Made by a program: the position numbers and the translations under genes. A DNA stretch of 64,000 nt from contig NC_052619.1 in assembly GCF_016545825.1 (NCBI RefSeq), positions 13,097,501 to 13,161,500 on the forward strand. The letters run 5' to 3'. The notes under the pieces were generated by a model, which saw nothing but the letters and a program-made list of their open reading frames with translations, did not search any database and was not told the origin of the DNA. Shown piece by piece: positions 1 to 11,880 of this stretch (within the stretch, counting starts at the first letter, position 1; the number at the start of each line of letters is the position of its first letter). The stretch is from Eucalyptus grandis. Lineage: Eukaryota > Streptophyta > Magnoliopsida > Myrtales > Myrtaceae.

Positions 1-506
1 GATAGCCATTGAATCCTTTAGCAGGATAGGTAGGATCACAGTAATTTCGCCTGTGAAGAAAACCTCTACATTCAATGTTCATTAGATTTGTATGCATGTA
101 TGTTGCCCTTGTGGATAAGCAGAGATATTGGATTTGTTGTCTTTTTCTTAATAGAACTATTCTTTGGTGCCAATGCCTCGCCATAATCTTTTAATCTGAC
201 TAGGACATATTTATGACAAGCCATTTAGTAATGTGACTTTAGGCCCTATTAGCATTTGGAGTGTGATAAATCTTCTCATCTTAGCAACGATCACATAAGC
301 TTCTATCGGTTTTCCTTTTTTGAGGGATTCAGCCTGTGGATAATAGCCTTACTTTGTGAAGAGATACAATGCAGTGAAGTTTTATACCATCTTTTGTTCG
401 GTGCGCGCTTTTGCACCACTTTTATCTTGTTTTCAGCGTGATTCTTATGCAACCGGGCACTCACTCAACACTCTAAAGAATCTAAAAACTTTGCCCTCCT
501 TTCTAG
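1..506 (+). other. Intron of Nudix copy A1
   Basis: The window opens inside the intron between the fourth and fifth coding exons of copy A1. The sequence matches the same intron in A4 (about 12950-13434), A7 (41850-42333) and A12 (63440-63924), with the shared GATAGGCATT-like and AGAGATGTTGGAT stretches. The upstream exons lie outside the window. The acceptor is TTTCTAG at 500-506. Confidence 0.8.
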
Positions 507-1609
507 GTGCTTGTAGTCCAAGAGCATAGTGGAAGGTTCCAAGGTACGGGTGTATGGAAACTCCCCACTGGAGTTGTGAAAGAGGTGAGTGTGTTTAGGA
601 TATCAACTGCTACATTAGATGTATCGATATGTAATGCAATGGTTTGACTGTGAATCTATCCCCGTAGGGTGAGGATATATGTGATGCAGTTGTCAGGGAA
701 GTAAAGGAAGAGACCGGAGTAAGTGAAGAGTTTTATGCTGTGTAGAAAAGTTAATTATCTGAGGCATTTCACTTGAGAATTCAGACTAAAGCCTTAATCT
801 TTTACGTTCCACAGGTAGACACTAAATTTGTCGAAGTCGTCTGTTTCAGGTAAAGAAAATCTTCTATTTCAGATTGTGGTGCTTTAATATGTTTTGGTCT
901 TCATGTAGATGTCTGTGTGTAGCCTTCTGATGTTCAAATCTGCTTTCTCTTTTCTATCATTCTATCTCTTATGTTCTATCACAGACAAAGCCACGAATCA
1001 TTCTTCACAAAGTCGGATTTGTTCTTCCTTTGCGTACTTAAGCCAGAATCGTCTGCTATCAATGAAGATGAAGAGATTGAGGCAGCCCAGGTAAATTGCA
1101 CACTTGCATATATCCTAGATTTTGGTGGAAGTATGAGGACTTTTTACTAATCAAATCTTTGCTTGTGCCGTCCTGGACAACACTGGGCTGCATGCTTTAA
1201 TCTTGCATTCTTGCTCATTTTTGCTAAACGATGAATGTACTAAAATTTAATGTATAATTTCTTAAGCACATCGACGACGAGTGACTTCACCGGATAGCTG
1301 TTCGGATCTACCCATTTAGTAGCGGTGTTAAAAGATCATCATTCATTAGTTCTTTCTTTGGCCAAATCTATGATCTGAACTGGATGTATTCTATTTTGAT
1401 TATAGTGGATGCCAATTGAGGAGTACACAAAACAACCTTTTGTTGTTGGAAACAAGCAATTCAATTTCATGGCGAAGATATACTTGGAGAGGACTGATCG
1501 TGGCCACCCTGGTTTCGCTGCTTTGGCCACAACTACTGGGAGAGGCAAAAGGATTTACATCTACTGCAATAACCCTGAAATTGTGGAGAACTTTGCAAGT
1601 TCTATGTAA
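507..1609 (+). CDS. Nudix hydrolase copy A1, NUDT2/7/10-like (5' partial)
   Basis: This is the C-terminal part of a plant Nudix hydrolase; relatives cleave ADP-ribose, NADH or other nucleoside diphosphates, mostly in the cytosol. Exons are 507-584, 668-718, 815-849, 985-1090 and 1406-1609, each bounded by AG and GT, and frame is kept throughout. The first exon encodes VLVVQEHSGRFQGTG then [11 protein letters not shown]. The Nudix box is complete: G-x5-E-x7-REVKEETG followed by V, with all metal-binding glutamates. Next come [19 protein letters not shown] and [12 protein letters not shown]. The last exon starts WMPIEEYTKQPF and carries the family C-terminal motif YIYCNNPE before TAA. No disabling change is visible in the part present. 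The N-terminal domain is outside the window. Of the array copies, A1 and A2 keep the catalytic signature best. Confidence 0.9.
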
Positions 1610-2004
1610 TTACTGCCTGGTTGTGATACGAAATTGCTTCCTTAGCCCCAGACGTACTGCACCATGTTGATCCCCACCGCTGATTTTGTGAGCCCCACCA
1701 GAGGCCCACATGTAGGTCCCACAAAATCGAAGGTTCGGATGGACTTGGTCCAGTGGACCTGGGACGAGGCAAGAATTTCCCAGTTGTGATGCTGCGTGTT
1801 TACTTCTTGTGTTATGGAAGCGCTGTATATAATGAAGAGAACAGCTTTATTTTGTGTCGTAGCTTATGTCAAATTCTGTTTACATATTCTGGTTTTAATT
1901 GATAGTTTATGCAGAATCATTTTAATTATTGTGATTTCTAAAGCTTTAAATGCAACCTGTGTAAACGATATTTTGTGTGGCCGTGCATATGAGAAAATCC
2001 CTGA
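1610..2004 (+). other. 3' flank of A1, shared with other copies
   Basis: This is the transcript 3' region and downstream DNA of A1. It aligns with DNA after A4 (14541-14930) and with 57460-57690, including the words TTGATCCCCAC and GACTTGGTCCAGTGGACCTGG. No open gene is supported here. Confidence 0.6.
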
Positions 2005-2725
2005 GGGTGCGTTTGTTTGTGTTTTTGTTCAAAATTGTTACGAGGATCAAAAATAGAAAAAACTATTTCTGTTCCGGGGAACAATTTTTGACTAGAAAGA
2101 TGCGTTTGGTAAACTTGTTTCGTGAATAAAAAATGAATAGAAACACTTTTGGTAAATTTGTATTCTTCTTTTTTTCTTTTAATTTTTTAATATTTTATTT
2201 TATTTATTTATTTTTTTTTCTTCTTTTGGTCGGTCGTCGGCCTCGGCCATGGCCGGCTACCGGCCGACGAGGGCTGGTGAGCCTCGCCGGTGGCTGGGCG
2301 AGCTCGGCCTCGCCGGATCTGGGCGAGCCCGAGCTCGTAGAGCCTCGCCTCGCGCTGCACCGGATTTGTGCGAGCCCGTGCTTGCCGAGCCTTGCCAGGG
2401 GCTAGCGACCCTTCAACGAGGTCGCCGGCCCTCAACAGCTGGTTGCCGGCCATGGCCGAGGGTAAAAAGGAAGAAGAAAAGAAGAAGAAAAAAAAAGAGA
2501 AGAAAAGAAAGGAGAGAGAAAATTTGTTCTTCAAAAGTGTTTCTAGAACAAAAAAATAACTTTTTTTTGTTTTTTATTTCTGTTATATTTTTATTCTCGG
2601 AACAAAAAAAAAAACAGATTTTGAACAAAAACGCAAATAAACGCGTTTGTTCTTTTTTTGTTCAGGAACAAAAAAACAGAAAATCTATTCATGAATAAGA
2701 AAAAGAAACACAAACATGCAGGCCC
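2005..2725. mobile_element. Foldback/MITE with GC-rich core (FB1)
   Basis: The ends are imperfect terminal inverted repeats: GGGTGCGTTTGTTTGTG on the left, and on the right a sequence whose complement reads GGGCCTGCATGTTTGTGTTT. Inside lie a T/C-rich tract (2160-2227), a GC-rich core with GCCGGCCATGGCC palindromes (about 2228-2460) and an A/G-rich tract (2461-2525). Paralogous flanks at 14920-14935 and 57683-57695 lack the insert, which gives an empty site. The flanking TGA/CGA could be a degraded 3-bp target duplication of PIF/Harbinger type. Long reading frames in the core come from composition and are not genes. Confidence 0.7.
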
Positions 2726-3026
2726 GAAAGTTTTAATTCATTAAAGCTGTGCTTTAGCATTTTATTGTATGGAAAATTACTTCAGTTTTATCGTATAGCC
2801 ATGCTTATAATTGGCACTTACCTTTTGGTCTGTTGTGGTGCTTTGGAAGGGCATTAAAGCACGAAAAGAATTGACACAGAACTGCATTAGTGAGCAAAAT
2901 GATCTTACAGGTTTGTTTCCTTTAAAATTACCATACATTGACCATGCTCCATTGAAGAATAAGCTGCAAGGAGTGAAGGAAATGGAGAAGACCTTCCTCA
3001 GAAGCAACTACTTGTTTAATAAGTTA
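2726..3026 (+). other. Continuation of the A-gene 3' flank
   Basis: This resumes the paralogous downstream DNA interrupted by FB1. It matches 14935-15240 and 57690-57990, with shared words such as TTTGGAAGGGCA and GTGAGCAAAAT. I see no gene. Confidence 0.55.
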
Positions 3027-3706
3027 GGGTGCATTTGGTAACATTTCTATTTAAAAATTGTTATATAGAACATAAATAGAAAAAAAGTGTTTTACATTAC
3101 GGGAAACAATTTTTTAATAAAAAATGCGTTTGGTAAACTTGTTCCGTGAATAAAAAATGAACATAAACACGTTTGGTAAATTTGTGTTCTTTTTTTGTTT
3201 ATTTTATTTTTTTTTCTTTCTTTTTCTTTTTTCTTCTTTTGGCCGGCGGCCTCACCCAGCCACGGCGAGGCTCGTCGGCCCTCGGTGGCCGAGCCTCGCG
3301 TGGTTGGGCGAGGCTTGGCCTCGCCTTGGCGGGCGAGCTCGGGCTCACTCGGATTCGGCGAGCCCGAGCTCGCCTAGCCTTGCCCCGCGCCGGGAGGCTC
3401 GGGCTTGCCCGGATTCGGCGAGCCCGAGCCTCGCTAGGGGCCGACGACGCTCCGGCGAGGTCACGGCCCTCGACGGCGTTGTTGGCCCTTGACAGCCGGT
3501 CGCTAGCCATGGCTGAGGCCAGCGACCAGCCAAAGAAAAAAGAAAAAGAACAGAAGAAAAAAAAAAGAGAAGAAAAGAGAGGAGAGAGAAAATTTGTTCT
3601 TAAAAATTATTCCGAAACAAGAAACACTTTTTCTTCTTTTCTTGTTTCAGTTCCAAATATGTTTTTAGGAACAAAAAAATAGATTTGGAACAAAAACGCA
3701 AACAAA
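3027..3706. mobile_element. Foldback/MITE with GC-rich core (FB2)
   Basis: It begins GGGTGCATTTGGTAAC after a possible TTA target site and ends near CAAAAACGCAAACAAAG. The architecture is that of FB1: T/C-rich tract (3188-3240), GC-rich core of GGCGAG/CTCGCC words (3241-3530), then A/G-rich tract (3531-3590). Terminal sequence resembles FB1 and FB3 but the core is a different version. The right boundary is uncertain by about 10 bp. Confidence 0.6.
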
Positions 3707-3837
3707 GTGAGTGCTTACACAATTTTCTAGTATACTTAGCCCAAATATCTGCTCATGAACTTTCCCTGTTCATGACTGAATGTACATAAAGAAGGAAAGA
3801 AATCGTAAAAGGAATTGACTTTGATAAACTAAAGTAA

Positions 3838-3947
3838 AGTCCTCGTCGTTCTTTCTCATCAATTTCTTGTGCTAGGGCTACTCGATTCAGGTGTATGCTG
3901 TTAAGCGATGTTCAGTCTTCGTCGTTTTTTCTCATCAATTTCTTGTG
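3838..3947 (+). repeat. 34-bp direct duplication at the A2 5' end
   Basis: A stretch reading TCGTCGTT, then TTCTCATCAATTTCTTGTG, occurs at 3838-3871 and again at 3914-3947 with two or three mismatches. The second copy contains the proposed A2 start region, so the predicted N-terminus of A2 comes from this duplication. Confidence 0.8.
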
Positions 3948-6900
3948 TAAGCTGCATATCCTTCATCTCATTCATGTCGGCCAGTTCACCATCGGATGCA
4001 AGCCGAAAGGAGACCGACGGTAGCACTGGTCGGGTTCATGTCTTCAGTGGAAAACCAGACAGGTTTGAAGGGCTAACGGTGGAAATCAAGGAGACCATGG
4101 ACGCTGAGACATTCACTAGCCGCCTCAGAACTTCAATTGATGATTGGAAGAAACAGGTGCGGAATAATGTTAATAACTATTTGTTGCAAAAAAAAAAAGC
4201 TTCCGAACACACTAATGAGCAAGAACAAGCAAATAAATCGGATGCTGGATCGACACAGTTGACTACCTTGTTTTTCACACGCCGAAACCTGCAACAATTT
4301 GGACTTTTCCTTTTAATTTTGCCACACCAGGCCATATTTTCTGCAGAGTGTTTAGTCGCATTTACTGTTTTGGCTATGAATAAACTCATGATTTCAAACT
4401 TCTCTTGCCTCTTTTGTTGTGTCCTCCTGAATTGCAGGGGAAGAAGGGCATCTGGATCAATTTGCCCATTGAACATGTCAACCTTGTTGAACCTGCAGTG
4501 AAGGTACATGACTTTTTATGTCGCTAGGCATGAACGAAATTATTTTGGCTAATGAGAGAACACAAAGTACATTCTTATATGTTAACTTGGCAAGAAATAC
4601 AAGTGAATTAAGTGGTGATAACATATGATTCATGCCTTCTAATTTTTTTCACAGGAAGGATTCAAGTACCACCATGCTGAAGAAAATTACTTGATGCTGA
4701 AGCATTGGCTTGCTCCTGAGAAAAGTACCATCCCTATTTATGCCTCCCACAGGATTGGCGTGGGTGCTTTTGTCATGAATGATGATGGAAAGGTAATGAC
4801 CATGATGCTTTTGGCGGATTCCAACACTTGAGAGCCACTGCAAAACACCAACTTTAAAGAATTGGGTCTAATTGGGTCTTCCCACCAGGATTGGCTCGTG
4901 AAGTTGTAGTATATGCTACTTCTGCAAAATGTCCTTTCATACTTTTTGCTAATTTGCGTTATTTTGCCTGTTTACCTTCCGTTTCTTCCAGGCAAATTGA
5001 CTTCCTCATGTTCTATAAAACCTTCACCTTCCATAGGTCCATCCAAGCATTTAGTGAATCCATATTTTACAGCTTGTTCTCCTTCGACAAAAGGTCCTTT
5101 CAGATTTAGACACAGCTTTCTGTACAATAGCTTGTTCCCTTTCCATAAAGCCACGCCCTTTCCATGCTTTAGATGTCCTGCTGTTAATCCTATTTGCAAA
5201 TGGCTCATGCCTTTGTTCTACATATTCAAAAAAATTAGTAACCTTTATTATTTTGCCACCTTCCAAACATCACATGGTTTTTCTAAAAAATGTCAGCCTG
5301 CCTGATAGGCATTAAGGATATATAGGATCACAATAATTACGCACGGGAAATAATCCTCTGCATTCAATGTTCATTGGATTTGTGTGTGCATATGTTACCA
5401 TTGTGTATAAGCAGAGATGTTGGATATTTGTTCCTTTATGCTAACAGAACCAGTCTTTGGTGCCAGTGAGTTTTGTTTGACTAGGTTGTTTATATGACAA
5501 GCCATTTAGTAATGTGACTTCACTCCTATTAGCCTTTGGGGTGCATAAATCTTCTCAGCTTTAGCAACAAGCTAATAGTTTTCTATCAGTTTTCCTCTCT
5601 TAATTCATTCAATCCGTGGATAACAGCCCTTGTGAAGAGATAAAATGCTGTAACGTTTTATACATACTTTTCTTAGGGGCATCCTTTCGTTCTGCTTTAT
5701 CTGGTTTTCAACATGATTCTATTACAACCAAACACTCGATACTTCAAAGACTTTAAAACCTTCCCCTCCTTTCCAGGTGCTTGTAGTCCAAGAGAAGGGT
5801 GGAAAGCGTGTATGGAAGCTCCCCACTGGAGTTGTTAACGAGGTATGTTTAAGAAATCAAGTACTACATCAGAAGTATCAATACATGTTGCGATGGTTTG
5901 GCCATGACTCTATCCCTGTAGGGCGAGGATATATGGTGTGGAGCTGTGAGAGAAGTAAAGGAAGAGACAGGAGTAAGTGACGAGTTTTATGTTGTGTAGA
6001 AAAGCTAATTCTCTAAGGCATTCACTTGAGAACTCCAACTAAAGCATTATTCTTATATGTTCTACAGGTAGACACTGAATTTGTTGAGGTCCTCTGTTTC
6101 AGGTTAAAGAAATCCTCTATTTCAGATTGTGATGCATTAATATGCTTTGGTCTTTGTTTTAGAGTCTTCTTCTATGTTTAGCCTTCTGATCTTCGAATTC
6201 GCTTTCACTTCTCTAAAACGCTCTCTTATGTTCGATCACAGGGAAAGCCACCAATCATTCTTCACAAAATCAGATTTGCTCTTCCTGTGCGTGCTTCGGC
6301 CTAAATCAACTTTAATCGAGAAACAGGAAGTAGAGATCGAGGCGGCTGAGGTACATTCGCACTTGCAGATCTTCTTGATTTTGGTAGAAGCACGAAGACT
6401 TTACTGATTAATCTTTGCTTGGGCTGTCTTGTACTATACTGGACTGCATGCTTCAATCTTGCATTCTTGCTCATTTTTAGCTGAACAATGAATCTAGTAA
6501 AATTAGATGTACGATCTTCTACGATTTTAAGCACATCAGCGACTAGCTACTTCACTGAATGTCTGTTCAAGAAATGAGCAAGAAATTGAGGCTACTGAGG
6601 TAATTCACCGACCTGAAGAATCCTTTCTACCTAAGATCCAAAAGGTCAAGCACAATATACTTCTCAACGGCTCGTAAACCTCGAATATAGTGTTCTGGCA
6701 AGCTTATCAGTTCTGTCCGTCCATAGAATGAGTTTATCGAACAATTTCCCCCTGTTCACAGTTTCACTTCAGTGTGTTATTTAAGGTTTTGAGTACGCCA
6801 TATGAGTAGTCTTTCAATTGCGCAGTGGATCCCGATCGAGGAGTATGTACAGCAGTATCCTCCCGAGAAAAAGGACCAGTTCTATGAGATGGCACAGATA

Positions 6901-7011
6901 TGCTGGGAGAAGGCAAAGGGCCAGGGCTGTCCCGGTTTCACACACTTTAAGAGCAAAACGGGTAGCGGAAAGCCTTGTTACATATACTCGAACAAGCCTG
7001 GAAAGCTGTAG
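3908..7011 (+). CDS. Nudix hydrolase copy A2 (divergent, intact)
   Basis: A complete eight-exon Nudix gene: 3908-4156, 4438-4503, 4655-4792, 5777-5842, 5922-5972, 6068-6102, 6242-6350 and 6826-7011, together 299 codons plus stop in one frame. The pre-Nudix domain has VEIKETMDAETF and GKKGIWINLPIEHVNLVEP, then [19 protein letters not shown] and [16 protein letters not shown]. The Nudix exon pair gives [11 protein letters not shown] plus GEDIWCGAVREVKEETG, a complete Nudix box. The C-terminal exon is unlike the other copies (WIPIEEYVQQYPPEKK ... CYIYSNKPGKL) and more GC-rich at third positions. The N-terminus (MFSLRRFFSSISCVSCISF) is basic then hydrophobic and could be an organelle-targeting segment, but ATG at 3975 is an alternative start. 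One donor is the weaker GTTAAA at 6103. It is probably the best preserved functional member here. Confidence 0.85.
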
Positions 7012-7954
7012 TAGCACTAGCAGCATCTGAAGCTTACTTCGGTTTCTGCTTATGCCACGAAATTAATACATCAATCTAAACTATATGCGTCTCCTTTCTC
7101 TTCGCTTGTATTATCTGTCTTTGTATTCCCCAAAATAAAATTTCCTCTGGGAAGGAAAGAGGCAGCGTTTATAATATATTTCATGATTATTCCTGGTTTT
7201 AAATGTTGGAATCTTTCTCCCATGTTCGTTCTGGCCAATGCCGATACCCGCTGGGGCTAGGCCTTATCAGTGAATGTCACTGCCTCTCTCTGGCGAGTCG
7301 AGGGCGTGATCTAAGGCTATGACCACCGATCCGATAGTATGATGAAATAAATCTAACAGCTAACGATCGTCAAATGAATTAACAAATCGACAACAGCTTG
7401 GGATCGTTAGAACAGCTATGAGGTTAAAGGTTTTCCGTCACAGGTTGCTATAAGAGAGTAAAAGTCACATAAAAAAATTCAATCTTCTAATGGTTATTGC
7501 AGGACTTCTCCTACTCAGTTATTTAATTCAGTAAATTCCATCAAATTATATTGTCATTAAACGGAACAGCTTATTGTGAATAAAAAATAACATTTACAGA
7601 CAGTATAAACACATATAGATCGATCCAAAATTTTTCCAGAGGTAGAAAAAAATAAAGCCAATGTGTCAACCATTGAGGTAAAAGTCAATTTTTGATAGAC
7701 TCTTGTCATGAGTGTTTTATTTTTCGTTTGTTTTCGGCAAAATTTTCTAACAATGCACTTAGAAACAAACCATGTCAACTGGTTATGTAAAGTTGCTATG
7801 ATAGGTTTGCAGCAACGTGCTATTCTCTCATCTATTTGTTGTTTCATTGTGAAGGAAATGTTAGTTATGAATAAATCTCTACTTGTAAAGGAATTGGAGT
7901 TTATGTGATGCTAGATATGTATGAGGATATATGTGGTTGTTTTTCTATACCCTT

Positions 7955-7993
<39 letters not shown>

Positions 7994-8206
7994 TTATGCC
8001 AATTTGTATGTAAATTAAATTCCCACTTTCACTTTCCCCATGTCTCGTGAGATTTATGTACTGATCAATAAAAATCCTTGTTAAAGTCAGAGCAGGAGCT
8101 CGAACATTCTCTTGCGTTGGCCACCTGTAAGTCAAATGATCTTGGTCAAACCAATCTTATCATAAAGGAGAGGAAGGGAGGGAGAACACGTTGTTGTTAG
8201 TTCCTA
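7012..8206 (+). other. Downstream spacer of A2, duplicated at 58.5-59.0 kb
   Basis: No gene is seen. Two parts, 7400-7630 and 8015-8160, match 58540-58750 and 58765-58930 (for example ATTGCAGGACTTCTCCTACT and CTCTTGCGTTGGCCACCTGTAA), so this spacer was copied along with the genes. Small reading frames here do not resemble proteins. Confidence 0.6.
7959..7987. repeat. (TA)n microsatellite
   Basis: About 14 uninterrupted TA dinucleotides. Confidence 0.95.
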
Positions 8207-8672
8207 GGCTATGTTTGGTCGTCCGGATAATAATCAGGATAGGATAGGATAAAATATGATATTAAATCCTTTGGATAATAAAAACGGACATATCTAATCC
8301 TATCAAGTGTTTGGCGCATTTCAGGATAAGATTAAAAAATAAATATGATATTCATTTAAATTATAAAATTAAAATAAATAGAAAATTCAATTAATTAAAG
8401 GCCATGAAAAACCCTAGATCTAGGAATTGTGGCCACCTCCGTAGTGGCCACCATTGAAAATGACAAGTAATATCTTCTCTTTTTGCTAAGTTCTTTCTTT
8501 CCTTAAAAAAAAATCTTATCAAATCCGGGCTTATCCCACCCCCTCCCCGGATTTTTATCCGGCATTTTATCCGGATATATCCAGGTTTGTCCGATCCGGT
8601 GGACATTCCCAAACATCGATAGGATAACAAATTATCCTATCCTGACTCAAATCCGGACTACCAAACGCAGCC
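8207..8672. mobile_element. MITE with long TIRs and CTA target duplication
   Basis: Terminal inverted repeats are GGCTATGTTTGGTCGTCCGG on the left and, as complement of the right end, GGCTGCGTTTGGTAGTCCGG. They continue inward with CAGGATAGGATA-type sequence. CTA flanks both ends (8204-8206 and 8673-8675), a 3-bp target duplication. There is no transposase, so it is non-autonomous. The TIR style and 3-bp duplication suggest PIF/Harbinger. Confidence 0.8.
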
Positions 8673-9699
8673 CTAAGTCGCTCATGGAGTTCGGTGAACA
8701 CTGATTGTAATAACAGGCCCAGTAAAAAGCCCAGCCAACCCATGTCTCTTATAAGCCAAGCCCAAGACCAATCCTCTTTTTCTCTCTTCTTATTTGAGCT
8801 CGTGCATTCGAAGAGGAGACGAAGAAGCTGGAGCAGAAAACGAGGAGGAGGGAAAGAGAAAAAGAAGAAAATGCCAAAAAAAAAAAAAATGGTCACATGG
8901 AGACGCTCTAGAAACCTCAACTAGCCAAATAAACTACAAATCGTAACGCCTGATAACTTATCAAGCTGATTATTCGTCTAATAGGAGTAACTTTGGAAGA
9001 TAGAGCACACACTTTGAGTTATGTGGATCTTGAACTATGAGGCTCACATAAGGAGCTTTTGAGCTGTGATTTTATGGAAATGGTAGTCTAAGGCATTGTG
9101 GATCTTTGGGTTTTGACGAAATTTGATTCGGAACTACAAAACAAATTTTTGAAGTTCGCTTTTGAGTTATGCATAGCGGACAATTCATGCTATGGAGAAG
9201 GATGAATGTTTGATCAGAACAAATTTCTGAAGTTTGCTTTTGAAGGAAGTATCGTTTTATTTATAGTTTAGTTGAGTCGTTAGTTAGACCAGCATATTAC
9301 CGGTCTTGATATTGTTTTCGACTAATTGATAGAAATATAAGTGCATTGGCTTGAGCAATTTAGGCTTTTCGGGTAAGTGGTACTTTTTCTTGTAGATTCA
9401 TGTCTTCAAAATGATAAAGATTTGATATATTATTAGTTATGAATAAGTATCTTTTTTGTATAACTATTTGGATTAAACTTTTACTACGTTTTGGTATTTG
9501 TGAATGGCGTGAGAATCGTTTGATGGAGATAAAAATTCTCTTGATGAACGAAGTTGATATATTATATATATTTTATTTGCAATATCTTTAAAAAAAAAAC
9601 TCTTGACTTTGAGTATGGTTTATGGAATGTATATAATAATTTGTGAAGTGCTTTATGGCATGCATTGATTCGATTCAGGTTATGAGATGAAATTTGAAA
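8673..9699. other. AT-rich spacer, nothing recognised
   Basis: Single-copy within the window as far as I can see. There are no open frames of interest, TIRs or paralogous Nudix segments. A purine-rich stretch lies at 8805-8895. Confidence 0.4.
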
Positions 9700-10640
9700 T
9701 AATTTAAGGACTATTTATCCTAACTTTACCAAGCAGAGTATTGATACATCTAAACTCTCTGGTAATCTTGGAGTCACTTCTGTTTTGGCTTCTGTTTTTC
9801 CTTCCCTCCCTATTACAATAGGATCATATGTTTGGACGTAGTCAACAGTAAAATGGTTATGGGAAAGAGCAGATATAGTATGTAGAGACAGAAATACAAC
9901 AAGGACAGCGTTGGCTCAAACCAAAACAACGAACAAAAGCAAGATATGATTATCTGCTGCAACAAAACGCACACAAAACAAAGAAAATGGTTCTTGTACT
10001 GCTCCTTAGTTTTTCTCTTCTTTTTTGCCATCGTTGTTCCATATATATTTAAACAGATGGTCTGCTTGTATTGTGTAGTCATCAGCATTTCGCTGGATGT
10101 TTGTAAGTGGCCATGGTGAATTCGGAGTGATGAAAGACATTGAGTCCTCTCTCAGTGTATTTCACCGGGTAATTGCCCCTGAGAGAATTCTTCTCCATTT
10201 CCATCACTTCTTGCAGCTTAATCTTCAATGGAGCCATGGTCAATGTACAGTCATTTTGAAGATGACCAAGCTATAGGATTATTTTGCTCACTGATGCAGT
10301 TCAGTGTCTCCACTCAATTCGTGCTTTATTGCCGTTCCAAAGCAGAACACCAAACAAAAAGGGAAGTGCCAATTCTAAACATCGCTATACAATGAAAGTG
10401 CAGTAATCATTTATACTTGGGAATGCAAAATCATAATTTGAATGGATTAAACTTCTAGGGATTTTTTTCGTATATACGCTCACATAAAATATTAATTACA
10501 CAGGCTGCGTAGAAAACAACCTTTAAAAATCAGAATAAAAAAAGTGATTCTACTTCACAAAATAGCCTCTCAAAAACAATACTAATATAACCAGACTACG
10601 TAAACAAAACTTTATAAAAACTCCTACCTCAGGACAGAAG
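9700..10640 (-). repeat. Inverted Nudix-locus flank (B leader and A 3' flank)
   Basis: 9700-10100 is the reverse complement of the DNA upstream of B1 (15400-15700) and of 58050-58300. 10100-10640 matches 17090-17720 in the same orientation. Both are flanking, apparently non-coding DNA of the Nudix unit. A 91-codon minus-strand frame at 9813-10088 belongs to this repeat and is not conserved in frame in its other copies. Confidence 0.55.
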
Positions 10641-10876
10641 ATGTTTCATTTTTTTGTCAGTTAGGACAGAAGATGTTTCGTGCTATTTATTCAGCTCATC
10701 CATGACCCAAGAAGCAAAAGTTCATGCAGCATCCCCACCGAGAACTTTTTGCCTAGTCCCCCCCGTCCATTGGACCAACTCCTTCCCAACCGTTGATTTT
10801 GAGTCCCACAAAATCAGCAGTAGGGATCTACGCGGTCCAATAGGTCCCGGTCTGGGGAAGAAGTTCCCCATCACAA

Positions 10877-10990
10877 CCTAGGAACTACATAAAACTTGCG
10901 AAGATCTCCACAACTCTGGGGTCATTATTGCAGTACATGTAAGACCTTTTGCACTCCAAGTCGTCGTCGCCAAAGGAGCCATACCAGGCT
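10877..10990 (-). pseudogene. Nudix copy A3: last-exon remnant, antisense
   Basis: On the minus strand the sequence ends in CKRSYMYCNNDPRVVEIFA then SFM and TAG, the family C-terminus. The start of that exon and all upstream exons are missing. Intron 8 sequence continues on the minus strand to about 11210 and is then cut. It is a decayed inverted fragment. Confidence 0.75.
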
Positions 10991-11215
10991 AGAACTAAGG
11001 AATGATCATCTCTTTTAACACCCCTAGTAAAGAGGTGGATCTCAACAGTCATTTAGTGAAGTAATTCGTTGTTGATGTGCTTGAGAAATTATACGTCATA
11101 TTTTATTAGATTCATTGTTCAGCATGCAAAAATGCAAGATTAAAGCCCGCAGCCCAGTATTGTGCGAAGCAGCCCGAGCAAAGATTTTTACAGGGTTTTC
11201 TTAGTGAGGATGATA

Positions 11216-11767
11216 TTGAATCAATAGACGGTGGTCCCACTAATTCTTTAGATTCCGGCAAGGAGAGAATCTATTGAAGGGAAGCAACGCCTTTCGTGAC
11301 AACCCCATTGATAGTTCAAAGGCTTTCTTTGGAGCAGCCATCATGTGCTTAATTAAGTTCCCAACTAATCTATCTTTGAATAATTAAAAAGAGATAAGTG
11401 TCCTATAAATAAAAAAACTTTTAAAAAGTATAATTAAATTCTAAAACTTATTAAATTAGTGCAATAAAGTCTTCACATTCACTCCATCCAACTTGACAAA
11501 CAAAAAAGGATCCGGAGTAAAAGAAAGGACACAAAAGTAAGCAACTAACGTGTCGACGAAAAACAAGTAATATACTAGTTTGGCCGAGATTTATTTATTT
11601 ATTTATTTGAGAAGTACACCAAAGTTCTCCGTGGAGAACTTTTTTTATTACATGGGGTTTTAGAGAAATTGAGATATATAGAACCGCATGTGGTCTACTG
11701 CCACACGCGTTTTAAGAAAATTGTATAGAATGGGGAAAAAAAAAAAAACAATGTTTGAACGCTCCCC
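11216..11767 (+). other. 5' flank of A4
   Basis: AT-rich DNA. 11520-11580 (AAGTAAGCAACTAACGTGTCG) matches the upstream DNA of A7 near 39235-39290 and of A12 near 61750-61810, so distal promoter sequence is shared among copies. I see no gene. Confidence 0.5.
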
Positions 11768-11775
11768 TATATAAA
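11768..11775 (+). promoter_or_regulatory. TATA box of A4
   Basis: TATATAAA stands 113 bp upstream of the A4 ATG and is followed by a pyrimidine-rich leader. The spacing fits a start of transcription near 11800. Confidence 0.7.
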
Positions 11776-11880
11776 CATCGACCTCTTCCCCATTCATTCA
11801 CAAAACCATTCAAGCTGTGTCTGTCATTACATATTTTTTTCCGTCACTTTCTTATTGGCCTTTTATCTTCCGAAGTCACC

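Noticed and set aside
3157..3692. Frames of 100-170 codons in FB2, and similar ones in FB1 (2208-2698)
   Set aside because: Same composition artefact within foldback cores.
7911..8135. Minus-strand frame with an IYIYIY run
   Set aside because: Translation of the (TA)n microsatellite.
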